Shown here piece after piece: positions 1 to 11,400 of a DNA stretch of 40,951 nt. A program made the translations under genes and the position numbers. Position 1 is the stretch's first letter. Every line of letters begins with the position of its first letter. Origin of the DNA: an uncultured Lachnospiraceae bacterium (GTDB taxonomy: Bacteria > Bacillota > Clostridia > Lachnospirales > Lachnospiraceae); assembly GCA_951801955.1 (NCBI GenBank), contig CATOOV010000026.1, positions 1 to 40,951 on the forward strand, in the 5' to 3' direction. The notes below the pieces were generated by a model that was given only the letters and a program-made list of their open reading frames with translations, had not been told where the DNA came from and made no database searches.

Positions 1-247
1 ATATGTTTCCGTTGAAAAGCGCTTAATTATTAACATCTTAAAACAAACATGCAAGCCATGGGAAATGGCTTATTAAAGTATGCTCTTTTTATAGAATAAC
101 AGAATCATCCAGAGTTTTTTCCTGAAACCACATATAAAAGCAAGAAAAATGAAGCTGCCGCTTCACGATTTTCCATTCGTTAAAGCGACAGCCCCATATG
201 ATAAAATTATGGAATCCATCTATCCTTATAGACAAATTCCAAAATTT

Positions 248-298
248 TATACCCAAGGGCACCCCATTATGACCATTCGACCGTGCCATAAGGTGTTA
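248..298 (-). repeat. copy of the 44-bp intergenic repeat, at the uvrA 3' end
   Basis: Read on the minus strand, this block resembles the units at 27981-28111 and 35445-35526: it shares the CCATTATG core, a GGGC run and the ATACCCAAGG edge. It overlaps the last codon of uvrA, so the repeat sits directly at the gene's 3' end. The rest of 1-247 shows no convincing gene; it holds a small hairpin (AAGCCAT at 53-59 pairing with ATGGCTT at 65-71) that could help end uvrA transcription. Confidence 0.5.
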
Positions 299-3133
299 TT
301 TTTCAAGGTATTTCTTGATATATTTCCCGGTGTAAGAGCCTTCCACCTTTGCGACCTCCTCCGGCGTCCCCTTAGCAATTACCTTTCCGCCACCGTCTCC
401 GCCTTCCGGTCCCATATCAATAATATAGTCCGCTGTCTTGATAACATCCAGATTGTGTTCAATCACGACAACTGTATTGCCTCCTTCCGCAAGCCTTTGC
501 AAAATTTCTGTCAATTTATGCACGTCCGCAAAGTGCAGTCCCGTTGTAGGTTCATCCAGGATATAAATGGTCTTCCCTGTACTGCGGCGGCTGAGCTCTG
601 TGGCAAGTTTAATTCGCTGTGCTTCCCCTCCTGAGAGTGTCGTTGAGGGCTGTCCCAGTTTCAGATATGAAAGCCCTACATCATACAAAGTCTCAATCTT
701 CCGGTGGATCGAAGGCACATTTTCAAAAAATTTTAACGCTTCCTCCACAGTCATATCCAATACATCGTAGATGCTCTTTCCCTTGTATTTTACCTCTAAG
801 GTCTCGCGGTTGTAACGTTTGCCGCCACAGACCTCACAGGGCACATAGACATCTGGAAGGAAATGCATCTCAATTTTTAAAATACCATCTCCAGCACATG
901 CTTCACACCGCCCGCCCTTCACATTAAAACTAAAACGTCCCTTAGCATAGCCTTTTGCCTTGGCGTCTGGAGTTGCTGCAAACAAATCCCGAATCTGGTC
1001 AAATACCCCCGTATAAGTTGCCGGATTGGAACGAGGGGTTCTTCCAATCGGCGATTGGTCAATATCTATCACTTTGTCCAACTGGGAAATTCCCTCGATA
1101 GACTTATGTTTTCCTGGAATTACCCTGGCGCGATTCAGGTCACGCGCCAGACGCTTGTACAAGACCTCGTTGGTCAGGGATGATTTTCCTGAGCCAGATA
1201 CCCCGGTAACACATGTCATCACGCCCAAAGGGATATTTACATTGACATTTTGCAGGTTATTCTCCTTTGCCCCTTTTATTTTTAAAAATCCTGTGGGCTT
1301 CCTTCTGGTTTTGGGCACAGGAATTTTAATTTTTCCACTGAGGTATGCCCCTGTAATGGATTCTGGACTCTGCATAATCTCCTGTGCTGTTCCCTGTGCC
1401 ACCAGCCTTCCCCCATGTTCTCCAGCGCCAGGACCGATATCTACAATATGGTCTGCTGCAAACATGGTATCCTCATCATGTTCCACCACAATCAAGGTAT
1501 TGCCCAAATCCTTCAGATTCCTCAGCGTATTTAAAAGTTTATCATTATCCCTTTGGTGGAGCCCGATACTTGGCTCATCCAAAATATATGCCACCCCTAC
1601 CAAACCGGAGCCAATCTGGGTTGCAAGGCGGATTCTCTGTGCCTCTCCTCCTGACAAAGTTCCAGTAGCACGGGAAAGTGTCAGATAATCCAACCCCACA
1701 TCTACCAGGAATCCAACCCTTGCACGAATTTCCTTCAGCACTTGGGCGCCGATCAACTGCTGCTGTTTCGTCAGCTTCATCCCCTGTAAAAATATCTGTA
1801 AATTACGGATGGACATGGATGTAACTTCGTAAATATTTTTTTCGGAAACAGTCACTGCCAAAGCTTCCCGTTTCAGCCGCTGCCCGCCGCAGGTTTTACA
1901 TGGGGTGACACGCATAAACTGTTCGTATTCCTGTTTCATAGTATCAGAACTGGTTTCTCTGTAACGCCTCTGCACATTACGGACTAGTCCCTCAAATGCC
2001 ACATCGTAGACGCCCTCCCCTCTTTGTCCTTTGTAGTGCACTTTCATTTCTTTTCCACCAGTTCCATTGATAAGTACATTCTGTATTTTCTTTGGGAGTT
2101 TCTCATAGGGAGTAGATAAATCAAACCCATATTCCTTTGCCAAAGCAGTAAGAATTGCATTGGTAAAACTTCCTTTGTCTGTGCTTGACTGCCAGCCCAT
2201 CACCTGAATTGCACCTTCTGCAATACTTAAAGACTTATCTGGAATCATCAAATCCACATCAAACTCCATCTTATAGCCTAATCCAAAGCAGTCTGGACAG
2301 GCGCCAAAAGGATTATTAAAGGAAAAACTTCTAGGTTCAATCTCATCAATACTGATTCCGCAGTCTGGACAAGAAAAACTCTGGGAAAAATTGATTAGCT
2401 CTCCCCCTATCACATCTACTGCCATCAGTCCTTCCGCAAGCTCCAGCACATTTTCCACAGAATCTGTGAGACGTTTTTCTATCCCTGGTTTGATCACCAA
2501 ACGATCCACCACAATTTCAATGTTATGTTTCATATTTTTGTCCATGGGTATCTCTTCTGTTAAATCATAGATATTTCCATCTACTTGGACACGTACATAA
2601 CCGCTGCGTTTTGCCTGTTCAAATAATTTCTGGTGCGTACCCTTGCGCCCCCGGACTACAGGCGCCAAGAGTTGTATCTTACTCCCCTCTGGCAAAGACA
2701 TAATCTGGTCCACCATTTGATCTACCGATTGCTTCATGATTTCTTTTCCGCAGACAGGACAGTGCGGAATCCCGATTCTGGCGTATAACAGACGAAAATA
2801 ATCGTATATTTCCGTTACAGTCCCCACTGTAGACCTAGGATTTCGGTTGGTAGATTTCTGATCTATCGAAATTGCAGGAGAAAGCCCTTCAATCCGCTCC
2901 ACATCCGGCTTTTCCATTTGTCCCAAAAATTGCCTTGCATAAGATGACAGTGACTCCATATACCTGCGCTGCCCCTCTGCATAAATGGTATCAAAGGCAA
3001 GGGAGGACTTTCCAGAACCACTTAACCCAGTCAAAACAATAAATTCATTTCTTGGAATATCCACATCCAAATTTTTTAAGTTATGTTCATTGGCGCCTCT
3101 GATTTTAATGTATTGTTTTTGTGCTTTTGCCAT
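296..3133 (-). CDS. uvrA: excinuclease ABC subunit A (UvrA)
   Basis: UvrA is the damage-sensing ATPase of nucleotide excision repair; with UvrB it scans DNA and loads UvrB at lesions. The 945-residue protein has the expected duplicated ABC architecture: Walker A motifs GLSGSGKSS near the N-terminus and GVSGSGKSS in the second half, and two LSGGEAQRI signatures. Its zinc modules show as CPVC...CPDC in the insertion region and CEAC...CEVC in the second half. The open frame extends nine codons further (to 3160), but the start at 3133 is preferred because an AAAGGAG site (about 3138-3148) precedes it and it gives the usual [14 protein letters not shown] beginning. The gene starts 31 nt after the uvrB stop, so the two form an operon. 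Length and motifs are normal. Confidence 0.97.
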   Translation of the reverse strand: MAKAQKQYIKIRGANEHNLKNLDVDIPRNEFIVLTGLSGSGKSSLAFDTIYAEGQRRYMESLSSYARQFLGQMEKPDVERIEGLSPAISIDQKSTNRNPRSTVGTVTEIYDYFRLLYARIGIPHCPVCGKEIMKQSVDQMVDQIMSLPEGSKIQLLAPVVRGRKGTHQKLFEQAKRSGYVRVQVDGNIYDLTEEIPMDKNMKHNIEIVVDRLVIKPGIEKRLTDSVENVLELAEGLMAVDVIGGELINFSQSFSCPDCGISIDEIEPRSFSFNNPFGACPDCFGLGYKMEFDVDLMIPDKSLSIAEGAIQVMGWQSSTDKGSFTNAILTALAKEYGFDLSTPYEKLPKKIQNVLINGTGGKEMKVHYKGQRGEGVYDVAFEGLVRNVQRRYRETSSDTMKQEYEQFMRVTPCKTCGGQRLKREALAVTVSEKNIYEVTSMSIRNLQIFLQGMKLTKQQQLIGAQVLKEIRARVGFLVDVGLDYLTLSRATGTLSGGEAQRIRLATQIGSGLVGVAYILDEPSIGLHQRDNDKLLNTLRNLKDLGNTLIVVEHDEDTMFAADHIVDIGPGAGEHGGRLVAQGTAQEIMQSPESITGAYLSGKIKIPVPKTRRKPTGFLKIKGAKENNLQNVNVNIPLGVMTCVTGVSGSGKSSLTNEVLYKRLARDLNRARVIPGKHKSIEGISQLDKVIDIDQSPIGRTPRSNPATYTGVFDQIRDLFAATPDAKAKGYAKGRFSFNVKGGRCEACAGDGILKIEMHFLPDVYVPCEVCGGKRYNRETLEVKYKGKSIYDVLDMTVEEALKFFENVPSIHRKIETLYDVGLSYLKLGQPSTTLSGGEAQRIKLATELSRRSTGKTIYILDEPTTGLHFADVHKLTEILQRLAEGGNTVVVIEHNLDVIKTADYIIDMGPEGGDGGGKVIAKGTPEEVAKVEGSYTGKYIKKYLEK

Positions 3134-3164
3134 CTGTAAACTCCTTTTCCTTAAAAACATCTTG

Positions 3165-5222
3165 TTACATATCCCGCAGATTCTTTTTTAATTCGATCAT
3201 CTTATCCCGCAGTTCTGCTGCCGCCTCAAAATTCAATTCTGCCGCTGCCGCCTGCATTTTCTTCTGGATATCGCCAACCAATTTTTCCAATTCTTTTTTA
3301 CTCATAGATTCTGGATCCTTTTGGAACTGGTACTCTTCTTTTGCAACCTTTTTCGAAATGGCAATCAATTCCCTTACAGATTTCTGAATGGTAGTAGGAG
3401 TAATCCCATGTTCTTTATTATATGCTTTCTGTTTGTTCCTTCTGCGGTTTGTCTCTTCCATTGCCACCCGCATGGAATCAGTAACCATATCGGCATACAT
3501 AATCACATGCCCCTCTGAATTTCGTGCTGCCCGCCCAATGGTCTGAATCAAGGAAGTCTCCGAACGTAAGAATCCTTCTTTATCTGCATCCAGGATCGCC
3601 ACCAGCGTAATCTCTGGGATATCCAATCCTTCCCGCAACAAATTAATTCCCACCAATACATCAAATACATCCAGGCGCAGGTCACGGATAATCTCGGCAC
3701 GCTCCAGGGTATCAATATCGGAATGAAGGTATTTTACCCGAATCCCCACTTCCCGCATATAGTCTGTTAAATCCTCCGCCATTTTCTTAGTCAGCGTGGT
3801 AATCAATACTTTATGTTTTCCTGCAATCTCCTTATTTACCTCCCCAATCAAGTCATCAATCTGTCCTTCTACGGGACGGACATCCACTTTTGGATCCAAT
3901 AGCCCAGTAGGACGGATAATCTGCTCAGCGCGAAGCAGCTCATGCTCCTTTTCATAGACATTCGGGGTTGCCGATACAAACAGCATTTGATCAATCTTGC
4001 CCTCAAATTCTTCAAAATTCAAGGGACGGTTGTCTTTTGCAGAGGGCAGGCGGAATCCATAATCCACCAGGGTACTTTTCCGTGACTGGTCTCCAGCATA
4101 CATCCCCCGCACCTGGGGGATGGTAATATGGGACTCATCCACTATAATCAAAAATTCTTCTGGAAAATAATCCATCAGCGTATTCGGCGGCGCACCCGGC
4201 TCCAACCCTGACAGATACCGGGAATAATTCTCAATCCCACTGCAAAATCCTGTCTCTTTGAGCATCTCAATATCGAAATTTGTGCGCTCTGCGATCCGCT
4301 GTGCCTCCAAAAGCTTGTCTTCTCCCTTAAAATATTTGACACGTTCTTCCATTTCTTTTTCAATTTCCACTGCTGCCTGGTGGATTTTCTCCGGCGCCAC
4401 TACATAATGGGATGCCGGAAACACTGCCATATGCTCCAACTGGCTCTTAATCTCCCCAGTCAACACATCAATTTCTGTAATCCGTTCTACTTCATCACCA
4501 AAAAACTCCACGCGGATTGCCGTCTCTCCATAGTTCGCTGGAAAGATCTCCACGACATCCCCACGCACCCGGAAAGTTCCCCGCTGGAAATCCATATCAT
4601 TCCTGGTATATTGGATGTCTATGAGCTTGCGAATCACCTCGTCCCGGTCTTTTTCCATCCCTGGGCGCAAAGACAGCATCATATCCTTATAATCTACCGG
4701 GCTTCCCAAACCATAGATGCAAGATACACTGGAAATAATAATCACATCTTTCCGTTCCACCAAGGCTGCTGTGGCAGAAAGGCGCAGTTTGTCAATCTCA
4801 TCATTGATGGAAGAATCTTTGGCAATATAAGTGTCTGTGGAGGGAACGTAAGCTTCCGGCTGGTAGTAGTCATAGTAGGACACAAAATACTCCACTGCGT
4901 TATCAGGGAACATTTCCTTGAACTCTCCATAGAGCTGCGCCGCAAGCGTTTTATTATGTGCTATAACGAGAGTGGGTTTCTGTAATTCCTGAATGACATT
5001 TGCCATGGTAAAAGTCTTGCCAGAACCCGTAACCCCCAGTAAAGTCTGGAATTGATTGCCCTCCTTGAAGCCTCTAACCAATTCTGCAATTGCCTGCGGC
5101 TGGTCGCCTGTGGGCTTGTATGGGGCATGTAATTTGAACGCATGCCCATCCTTTGGGCTGCTTTCATGAACAAGTAGCTGGCTACTGTCAGTGGATTTCG
5201 AATTTCCTCTTTTTTCCGGCAT
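3165..5222 (-). CDS. uvrB: excinuclease ABC subunit B (UvrB)
   Basis: UvrB is the helicase-like core of nucleotide excision repair. It receives damaged DNA from UvrA, inserts a beta-hairpin and recruits UvrC. The 685-residue protein has Walker [10 protein letters not shown], the [10 protein letters not shown] hairpin region, DESH (motif II), the GLDIPEI and QTIGRAARN helicase motifs, and a C-terminal UVR domain with [18 protein letters not shown] that contacts UvrC. About 28 residues precede the canonical [17 protein letters not shown] beginning, so the true start may be slightly downstream, although no better ribosome site was seen there. A GAAAGAG site lies upstream of 5222. It is the first gene of the uvrBA operon. 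Confidence 0.97.
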   Translation of the reverse strand: MPEKRGNSKSTDSSQLLVHESSPKDGHAFKLHAPYKPTGDQPQAIAELVRGFKEGNQFQTLLGVTGSGKTFTMANVIQELQKPTLVIAHNKTLAAQLYGEFKEMFPDNAVEYFVSYYDYYQPEAYVPSTDTYIAKDSSINDEIDKLRLSATAALVERKDVIIISSVSCIYGLGSPVDYKDMMLSLRPGMEKDRDEVIRKLIDIQYTRNDMDFQRGTFRVRGDVVEIFPANYGETAIRVEFFGDEVERITEIDVLTGEIKSQLEHMAVFPASHYVVAPEKIHQAAVEIEKEMEERVKYFKGEDKLLEAQRIAERTNFDIEMLKETGFCSGIENYSRYLSGLEPGAPPNTLMDYFPEEFLIIVDESHITIPQVRGMYAGDQSRKSTLVDYGFRLPSAKDNRPLNFEEFEGKIDQMLFVSATPNVYEKEHELLRAEQIIRPTGLLDPKVDVRPVEGQIDDLIGEVNKEIAGKHKVLITTLTKKMAEDLTDYMREVGIRVKYLHSDIDTLERAEIIRDLRLDVFDVLVGINLLREGLDIPEITLVAILDADKEGFLRSETSLIQTIGRAARNSEGHVIMYADMVTDSMRVAMEETNRRRNKQKAYNKEHGITPTTIQKSVRELIAISKKVAKEEYQFQKDPESMSKKELEKLVGDIQKKMQAAAAELNFEAAAELRDKMIELKKNLRDM

Positions 5223-5760
5223 ATGAAAACCTCTCTTTCACGAAGTTATTTTGGCTACTATGAGCCACAAAATTCGTGTAATTGTCTATTTTGGAGTTGG
5301 TATATAGGCGAACTTTTCTGATTACACGAATGAAAGTCACAAATTTATTTTTTGCAACGCCGCAACATTATAACAAATACCCCAATACAAGATAATATGA
5401 TAGAAACTCTTTGAGGGATATTTGTTCCCGTGGCAGTCGCCAAAAACAAGCAAGCTTGTACTTGGCTCGCTGCTTACGCGCGAATAACACAAAGACATCA
5501 TGGTATGTAATAAAAGTCACAAATTCTTAAAATAGCGCTTCTATAGTATATCATCATATATAAAAAAAGTACAGACAAATTTGAACATTTGTTCTATACT
5601 TTTTTATCTCTTTTTATTATGCCAAAATTTTCTCCAAACAATCCATAGAATCATCTTCTGCTTTCTGACGGGGCATGTCTTAGCTTGTTTGGGGCAGGCT
5701 GTGTTATTTCATATTTCTGTGGACATCTGCATGATCTAACTTAGTTGCCCCTGTTTGCTC
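5223..5760. other. uvrB upstream region, no gene seen
   Basis: No plausible coding frame. The stretch contains the LexA-like box at 5583-5594, an imperfect inverted repeat (AACAAATACCCC near 5370 with GGGATATTTGTT near 5416-5428), two copies of AAAGTCACAAATT (about 5332 and 5512), and CGGGGCATGTCTTAGCTTGT at 5669-5688, which recurs with one mismatch at 32998-33017. These look like decayed intergenic repeats. Confidence 0.5.
5583..5594 (-). promoter_or_regulatory. LexA (SOS) box upstream of uvrBA
   Basis: The minus strand reads GAACAAATGTTC, a perfect dyad fitting the Gram-positive LexA/DinR consensus CGAACRNRYGTTYC at its inner positions. A possible minus-strand promoter follows (TGTACT at 5568-5573, 17 bp, TATACT at 5545-5550), placing the box just upstream of the -35. 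uvrB is LexA-controlled in Bacillus subtilis, so SOS control is expected. The 361-bp distance to the uvrB start is long. The flanks also form an A-rich/T-rich inverted repeat, so part of the signal could be a terminator. Confidence 0.6.
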
Positions 5761-6243
5761 TTACTTCCTTACCACGCTGATTCTCTCCTGAATATGGTTC
5801 CCTTTTGTAATCTCGTCTACCATTGCCACTGCATAATCCGCATATGAAATTACTGTATTGTCCATAGTATTTGCGAGTAAATATATTACCAAAATAAATG
5901 ATGGGACAGAAATCAATATGGCAGGGATTGGCGGCAGCTTAAATATCTTTTTTAAAATCTTTATCATCCGTTGTAAATTCATCCTTTTTTCTCCGTTTTT
6001 CAAATTTGAGTCACTTGTAATCAGGCACAAGAGAACTACAATTCCTATCATCCCAACTATAATACCAACAACCTTATGGCTCCATACCATTGTCAGACAC
6101 ATACCGATACCCAACAACAACGCACCAACAATTCCAATGAGTGTCGCACCGATTGTCTTTGCTGACAGCTTAATCGACTCCACATACCTGCTGATGAAAA
6201 AGACGAAAGAAGCTGCCGAAATGCTCCATACTGTTTTAACCAT
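5761..6243 (-). pseudogene. chimeric remnant: membrane-protein pieces joined to an SDR/NmrA C-terminus
   Basis: The 160-codon frame reads like parts of different proteins. Residues about 28-80 are a two-helix hydrophobic segment (GATLIGIVGALLLGIGM...). Residues about 90-125 look like the start of another small membrane protein (MIKILKKIFKLPPIPAILIS...). The last about 30 residues (VISYADYAVAMVDEI ... ERISVVRK) match in style the C-terminus of NAD(P)-binding SDR/NmrA-like proteins. No single family explains the whole. The fragment assignments are recollection, not a search. The upstream end overlaps an opposite-strand TPR scrap (6187-6487), so the first 20 or so codons are doubtful. Confidence 0.45.
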
Positions 6244-6487
6244 CCGTCAGGAATATGCACACCTTGGACTGGCAGAATCATATGATCTGCTGCAACAATT
6301 AATGAATCTGACCAATATACTGATTCTCTCCAAAAATACTGACATAGCAAAACAAACTCTTTCTACCTATGAAAACCTTGTTTTGGAACATGAGGGCACA
6401 CAAACTTTAGATAATGGAATCTGCCAGATGATGTATGGTGCGATTGCGCTCTCAGAGGGCAAATCCATTCCAAAGTCTTTGCAATAG
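6187..6487 (+). pseudogene. fragment of a TPR-like helical protein
   Basis: From about 6187 the plus-strand frame turns from shadow-like sequence into good helical protein: MKKTKEAAEMLHTVLTIRQE and onward, about 100 residues with paired amphipathic helices spaced as in tetratricopeptide repeats, ending at 6487. There is no start codon with a ribosome site, and the frame runs upstream into the antisense of the membrane fragment. I read it as an internal piece of a larger TPR gene left by rearrangement. A functional product is unlikely. Confidence 0.4.
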
Positions 6488-6596
6488 CCATAAATTTTTC
6501 TAAAAACAAAACAACAGAGTTACACATTTGTTTAGCAAGTATCTTAACATTTATATATTTGGATTCTATTTTTATGATCAATTAGTTTTTATGATC

Positions 6597-6699
6597 AAGG
6601 GGATGTCGCAAAATGCAGGGATTCCGCAACATATAGTAACAATACTGCAAATATCCGTACTATATGTTGTGGAAATTACTCATTTTGCGAAATCCCCTT
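6597..6699. repeat. 103-bp palindromic repeat (copy 1)
   Basis: Long inverted repeat: the arm from AAGGGGATGTCGCAAAATG pairs with CATTTTGCGAAATCCCCTT, and the inner arms CAACATATAGTA and TACTATATGTTG flank a short centre. A second copy with the same arms and small changes lies at 31935-32040. It sits between the TPR fragment and the MerR gene, which converge, so it may also act as a two-way terminator. Confidence 0.75.
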
Positions 6700-6736
6700 A
6701 TCTTTTGTCAGTTTTTGTTGTCTATCCTGCTAAAAA

Positions 6737-7576
6737 CTAAACGCCATAATACTTTTGAATGGCATACGCAACATATTCAGAGCAGCCAATCCCGAATTGA
6801 TTGTCTGTAGCTTCTGCCAATTTTGGAAATTCCAGATATTCATTTGCCAAATCCAGAAGTATATTCCTTGCATTGTCAAGGCGAAACATTATCTTATAAT
6901 TCTCAGCAAGACGTTCAACTGCTTCTTTCGCTGCATTTTCATCTCCAGATTCTTTCGCTGTCATAAATTGTTTGTAAATTTCGGCGTTTTTATCCTGCTC
7001 CTGCTTCAATTCCTCAGTATTTCCAGTTGACTTCATGATGGCTTCCATTGCTTTTTCTTTACCGCCATACCATTTGAATACATCTGCAAATGCCTGTTCA
7101 TTTGAAAATCCAGATGCCAGATGCTCCCGATATTTTTCTATGCTGCCATATTTTTGTATCTGTTCTTCTAGTGATTCTTTTTTCATACATTCTAATGTAT
7201 GGTCTAAAATTTTCTGTACTTCTTCCTCATTAAATACTTCAAAACTCATCTTATTGATTCCTTTCATTACATCAGATATTAACTCAATAATCCCATTTAA
7301 TCGGTTTCGCTGTTGTTCCAGCAAGGTTTTTTGAGCTAATAGAACCTGTTCTTTCTCATAACTAGGATTATCCATGATATTTTTTATATCTTCCAATGGA
7401 ATCTCTAATTCTTTAAAGAACATAATTTCTTGCAGCCTTTCTAACGCTCTGTTATCATATAAGCGGTATCCTGCATCTGTCAATTCTGTTGGCTTTAACA
7501 AGCCTATTTCATCATAATATCTCAGGGTCCTTCTACTTACCCCTGTTATCTCCGACACGTCCTTTACAGTCTTCAT
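6737..7576 (-). CDS. MerR-family regulator with TipAS-like ligand domain
   Basis: A transcriptional regulator of 279 residues. Residues 1-70 are a MerR winged helix (VKDVSEITGVSRRTLRYYDE, then GYRLYDNRALERLQEI), followed by a coiled-coil dimer helix (about 75-115). Residues about 130-279 form an all-helical TipAS-type domain (FADVFKWYGGKEKAMEAI, FGIGCSEYVAYAIQKYYG), the fold that binds thiopeptides and other drugs in TipA/Mta/SkgA proteins. An in-frame GTG lies at 7579, but ATG at 7576 is preferred because AGGAGG (7582-7587) is then 5 nt away. The promoter upstream has the 19-bp spacer of MerR targets, so autoregulation is likely. No efflux gene is adjacent. Confidence 0.88.
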   Translation of the reverse strand: MKTVKDVSEITGVSRRTLRYYDEIGLLKPTELTDAGYRLYDNRALERLQEIMFFKELEIPLEDIKNIMDNPSYEKEQVLLAQKTLLEQQRNRLNGIIELISDVMKGINKMSFEVFNEEEVQKILDHTLECMKKESLEEQIQKYGSIEKYREHLASGFSNEQAFADVFKWYGGKEKAMEAIMKSTGNTEELKQEQDKNAEIYKQFMTAKESGDENAAKEAVERLAENYKIMFRLDNARNILLDLANEYLEFPKLAEATDNQFGIGCSEYVAYAIQKYYGV

Positions 7577-7596
7577 CACTTCCTCCTTTCAATTTC

Positions 7597-7627
7597 ATCT
7601 TAAACCGTTACGCTACGAGAGAGTCAA
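7597..7627 (-). promoter_or_regulatory. MerR-type promoter with 19-bp spacer
   Basis: On the minus strand TTGACT (7622-7627) and TAAGAT (7597-7602) are separated by exactly 19 bp containing an imperfect dyad (CTCTCGTAGCGTAACGGTT). A spacer stretched from 17 to 19 bp is the hallmark of promoters activated by MerR-family DNA distortion. It lies 21 bp upstream of the regulator's start. Confidence 0.75.
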
Positions 7628-8460
7628 TACGTATATTTAAAATTTCTTTGACAAAAAAATACTTTCGACATTATAATAAAGATATATCACTTTACAACTA
7701 TTTAAACAATTATCTTTTTGCTGGGAAATATCTTATAACTTTTTAAAGGTACTTCTTTAACTGCTGTGGGCATCTGTTTCAGAAATGCCGGCGGGTTTTT
7801 CAGCAAAAAGCACAAAGACTTCCCAAAAACAGACAGGTATAGCTCCTTTTACACATGCCTATCCTTTTGCCTGTTGGTTATGGTGCAGAACTACACATGA
7901 CGGAACAAATTTGGCTTATGATTCAAGACTTGCCCTTGTAAGTCTTGGCACGGGATTCGGGTCAGCGTTTGCTGACATGGCACATCTGTGCAGCCCTCAT
8001 GAATTTTGGTGCAGAACCATACATAATGGTATCATGCCTAGTATTGCGGCTTATGCCAAAGTTTTAGCCTCACAAGGAATATAAGTTCCTATGCTTTACC
8101 AGTTATCAAACAAAAGGATGGCTTTTTTGTTTGCCCAAATTTCTGTTTAAAACACTCTCTCCAAAAGCTTGATGCAGGATTCGCGTCAGTTTTGCGCTGG
8201 CATCTGCCATTTTAAATCCCTGCACATTTGCCAGCGGCGTTTTAGACACAAACCAAATTGCCCTCCTTCTTTGATATACGATTGAAACTAAAAGTGCCGC
8301 CTGGGAAATAATCTTATATGGGCGGCAAGCCAAATGTTTGGGAAAATACTTTGTGTATTCTTTGTTTAAACAGCATGGTTTTAGACATGTATGTGCCTGT
8401 AAACTGTGGGTAAATTGATATAAAACTAATCAAATTTATAAGAAATGGAGGAAACAGCTT
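7628..8460. other. non-coding stretch with degenerate repeats
   Basis: No reliable gene. The open frames at 7785-8084 (plus) and 8106-8333 (minus) have biased composition and no recognisable domain. TGGTGCAGAAC occurs twice about 127 bp apart, a hairpin CAAGACTT/AAGTCTTG lies near 7925-7948, and ATAATGGTATCATG near 8025 resembles the core of the 44-bp repeat family. TTTGCTGACATGGCA (about 7969) recurs at about 35437. The large secreted-protein gene has GGAGG at 8447-8451; no promoter with a normal leader length was certain. Confidence 0.4.
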
Positions 8461-11400
8461 ATGCAGAAAAAAAGATTGCGAAAAACCTTTCTCAAAGTGA
8501 TTGCCGGCATCATGAGTGTATCCCTATTCGTTCCGGCCCCCCCTTTATCTGCCGCCCCTACGGACGCAGCCATTTCATCTTCCGGGGATGATTTATCTAA
8601 TGCTTCTTCTGGCACTTTACCTAATTCTACCGCCAGATATGACTCTATCAAGGGACTTTCCGATGAAACCCTGTATGATACCAACGGGAATATGGTCCAG
8701 TCTTTTGGCGGGCAGGTGCAAAAGGTTACTGTAAATGGGGAAACAAAATGGTACTGGTTTGGGGAAGATATGTCCCAAAACACGGATGGATGCCCTGGTC
8801 TTCACATGTACAGTTCCACAGATTTATACAACTGGGATGATGAAGGTTTTGTCTTACAAACGATGGCATCCAAGGAAGATTTCCAAAATGAATATTTTCA
8901 GAGTTTGTATGGCAGCCTGAGTGAGACAGAACAAAACGAAATATTTACCTACCTGGACAAAACAAGTTGTTATTTTATGCGTCCCAAAATGCTCTTTGAC
9001 GGCGAAAACTATGTGATCTGGTTTGGTACCATGGGTGGAAAAGCAGGTATTGCCACAAGTACGAACATCACAGGTCCTTACAAATTTTTAACTACCTGCC
9101 AACTGGACACCTCAAGCGGGGACTTAAACCTATTTCAAGATGATGATGGCAAAGCTTATGTGATTTTCAGAGGATCGAATGGTATTTATCTTTCCCAACT
9201 GCAAAACGGCGACTATACACGGGTTGCAGAAGGCACAACAAAACAACTGCTCAATTTCGACGGAAGTTATAGCTCCTCCGACGTAGGGGCAATCTTCAAA
9301 CAAAACAACAAATATTATCTGCTCAACGCAGGTGGAAAAACATATGCAGTGGCAGACACACTGGACGGCACCTGGACAGTAAACCCACTGGAAATGTATA
9401 ATAATGGCCAGACAAGTGAAATGAATTTTAAACATCAGAGCAGCAGCGTACTTCCCGTACAGACGGAAAATGGAACTACCTATATTCATTTGGGCGATTC
9501 TTGGGATTCTATGGATCCAACCTCCGCAAGATTTATTTGGCTCCCCATAGAATTTTTGGACAATGGCGCCATTGTGTTAAAAGAATGCAGCAACTGGAAG
9601 TTAAATGCAAGTACCGAAGAGGAACCTGATACCCCGGAACAACCAGGCGGCAAGTACGATTCCATCAGCGGACTTTCAGGAACCACCTTAACGGACACTG
9701 CCGGAAAAAATATCCAGTCCTTTGGCGGACAGGTACAAAAAGTTACAGTAGATGGAGAGACCAAATGGTACTGGTTCGGGGAAGATATGTCACAAAACAC
9801 AGGTGGATACCCTGGTCTTCACATGTACAGTTCTTCTGACTTATACAACTGGAATGATGAAGGCCTTATCTTAAAGACTATGGGATCCAAGGAAGATTTT
9901 AACAATAATTATTTCCAAAGTTTGTATGGCAGTCTGAGTGAGACGGAACAGGACGAAGTATTCAGCTACCTGGACAAATCAACGTGTTATTTTACACGTC
10001 CGAAGATGCTTTTTGACGGGGAAAAATATGTGATTTGGTTCGGTACCATGTCTGGAAAAGCAGGCATTGCTACAAGCAAAAACATCACAGGTCCTTACAA
10101 ATTTTCAACTACCTGCCAACTTGACACCTCAAGCGGGGATTTAAACCTATTTCAAGATGATGATGGCAAAGCTTATGTGATTTTCAGAGGATCAAATGGT
10201 ATTTATCTTTCCCAACTGCAAAACGGCGACTATACACGGGTTGCAGAAGGTACAACAAAACAACTGCTCAATTTCGACGGAAGTTATAGCGCCTCCGATG
10301 TAGGCGGAATTTTTAAGAAAGACAACAAATATTATCTGCTCAACGCAGGTGGAAAAACATATGCAGTGGCAGATAGGCTGGATGGTACTTGGATGACCCA
10401 TCCACTGATGATGTGGGATGGCGTACAGACCAGCGAAATGGACTTTCACTATCAGAGCAGCAGCATACTTCCTGTTCAAACAGAGAATGGAACCACTTAT
10501 ATCCACGTGGGGGATAGCTTGGATCCTATGAATCCAACTTCCAGCAAATATATCTGGCTGCCTATAGAATTTTTGGACGATGGCAGTATTGCAATCACAA
10601 GATGCAGCAACTGGAAATTAGATGCAATTATTCCAGATACCCCTGAACAACCAGATCCTCCTGAAAAACCAGTGGACAAATACGACTACATCAACGGTTT
10701 CTCCGGGAATTTTACTTATGATACAAACGGCGAAAAAGTCCAGGCATTTGGCGGGCAGGTACAAAAAGTTACCGAAAATGGGAAAACAAAATGGTACTGG
10801 TTTGGCGAAGATAAGAGACATGGCTGCAATCCCTTTGAAGGTTTACATCTGTACAGTTCCGAAGATTTATACAACTGGGATGACGAGGGCATCGTATTGA
10901 GGAGCATGACCTCTATGGATGACTTTGAAACCCCATACTTCAAAAACCTGTACGGCACCTTAAGCGACACAGAAAAGACTGACCTCTTTTCTCTGCTGAA
11001 CAGGGACAAATGGTCCTTTATGCGCCCCAAAATGCTTTTCGACGGGGAAAAATATGTTGCATGGTTTTATACACAAGTTGAAGACGCCAACGGAATCACA
11101 GGGAAAGCCGGCGTTGCCACCAGCAACAGTATAAAAGGACCTTTTAAATTTTTGAAAACATATACGTTAGATCCCCAAGGTAATTGGGATATCAACCTGT
11201 ACCAAGATGACGACGGAAAGGCGTATATGATCTATACGGCAAACAATACGTTCTATATTGCCGACTTAGAGGAAGGTGATTATACAAAGGTGAAAAACGA
11301 TCAGAGACATGCTTTGACTTTCACACCTGGCTCCTCTGATTTACAAACGCTTGGCTCAAATTGCTACAGTTCTTCTGATATCGGAGGAATCTTTAAGCAT

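Noticed and set aside
149..634. Plus-strand open frame over the uvrA 3' end
   Set aside because: Antisense shadow of uvrA with no domain and no ribosome site.
1026..1688. 220-codon plus-strand frame inside uvrA
   Set aside because: Lies wholly antisense to well-conserved uvrA codons; composition (many Ser, Pro, Leu) is typical of a shadow.
7785..8084. 99-codon plus-strand frame
   Set aside because: No ribosome site, no recognisable domain, and it spans intergenic repeats.
8415..8442. TTGATA-16-TATAAG as promoter of the GH43-like gene
   Set aside because: Transcription would start inside the Shine-Dalgarno site at 8447-8451, leaving no leader.
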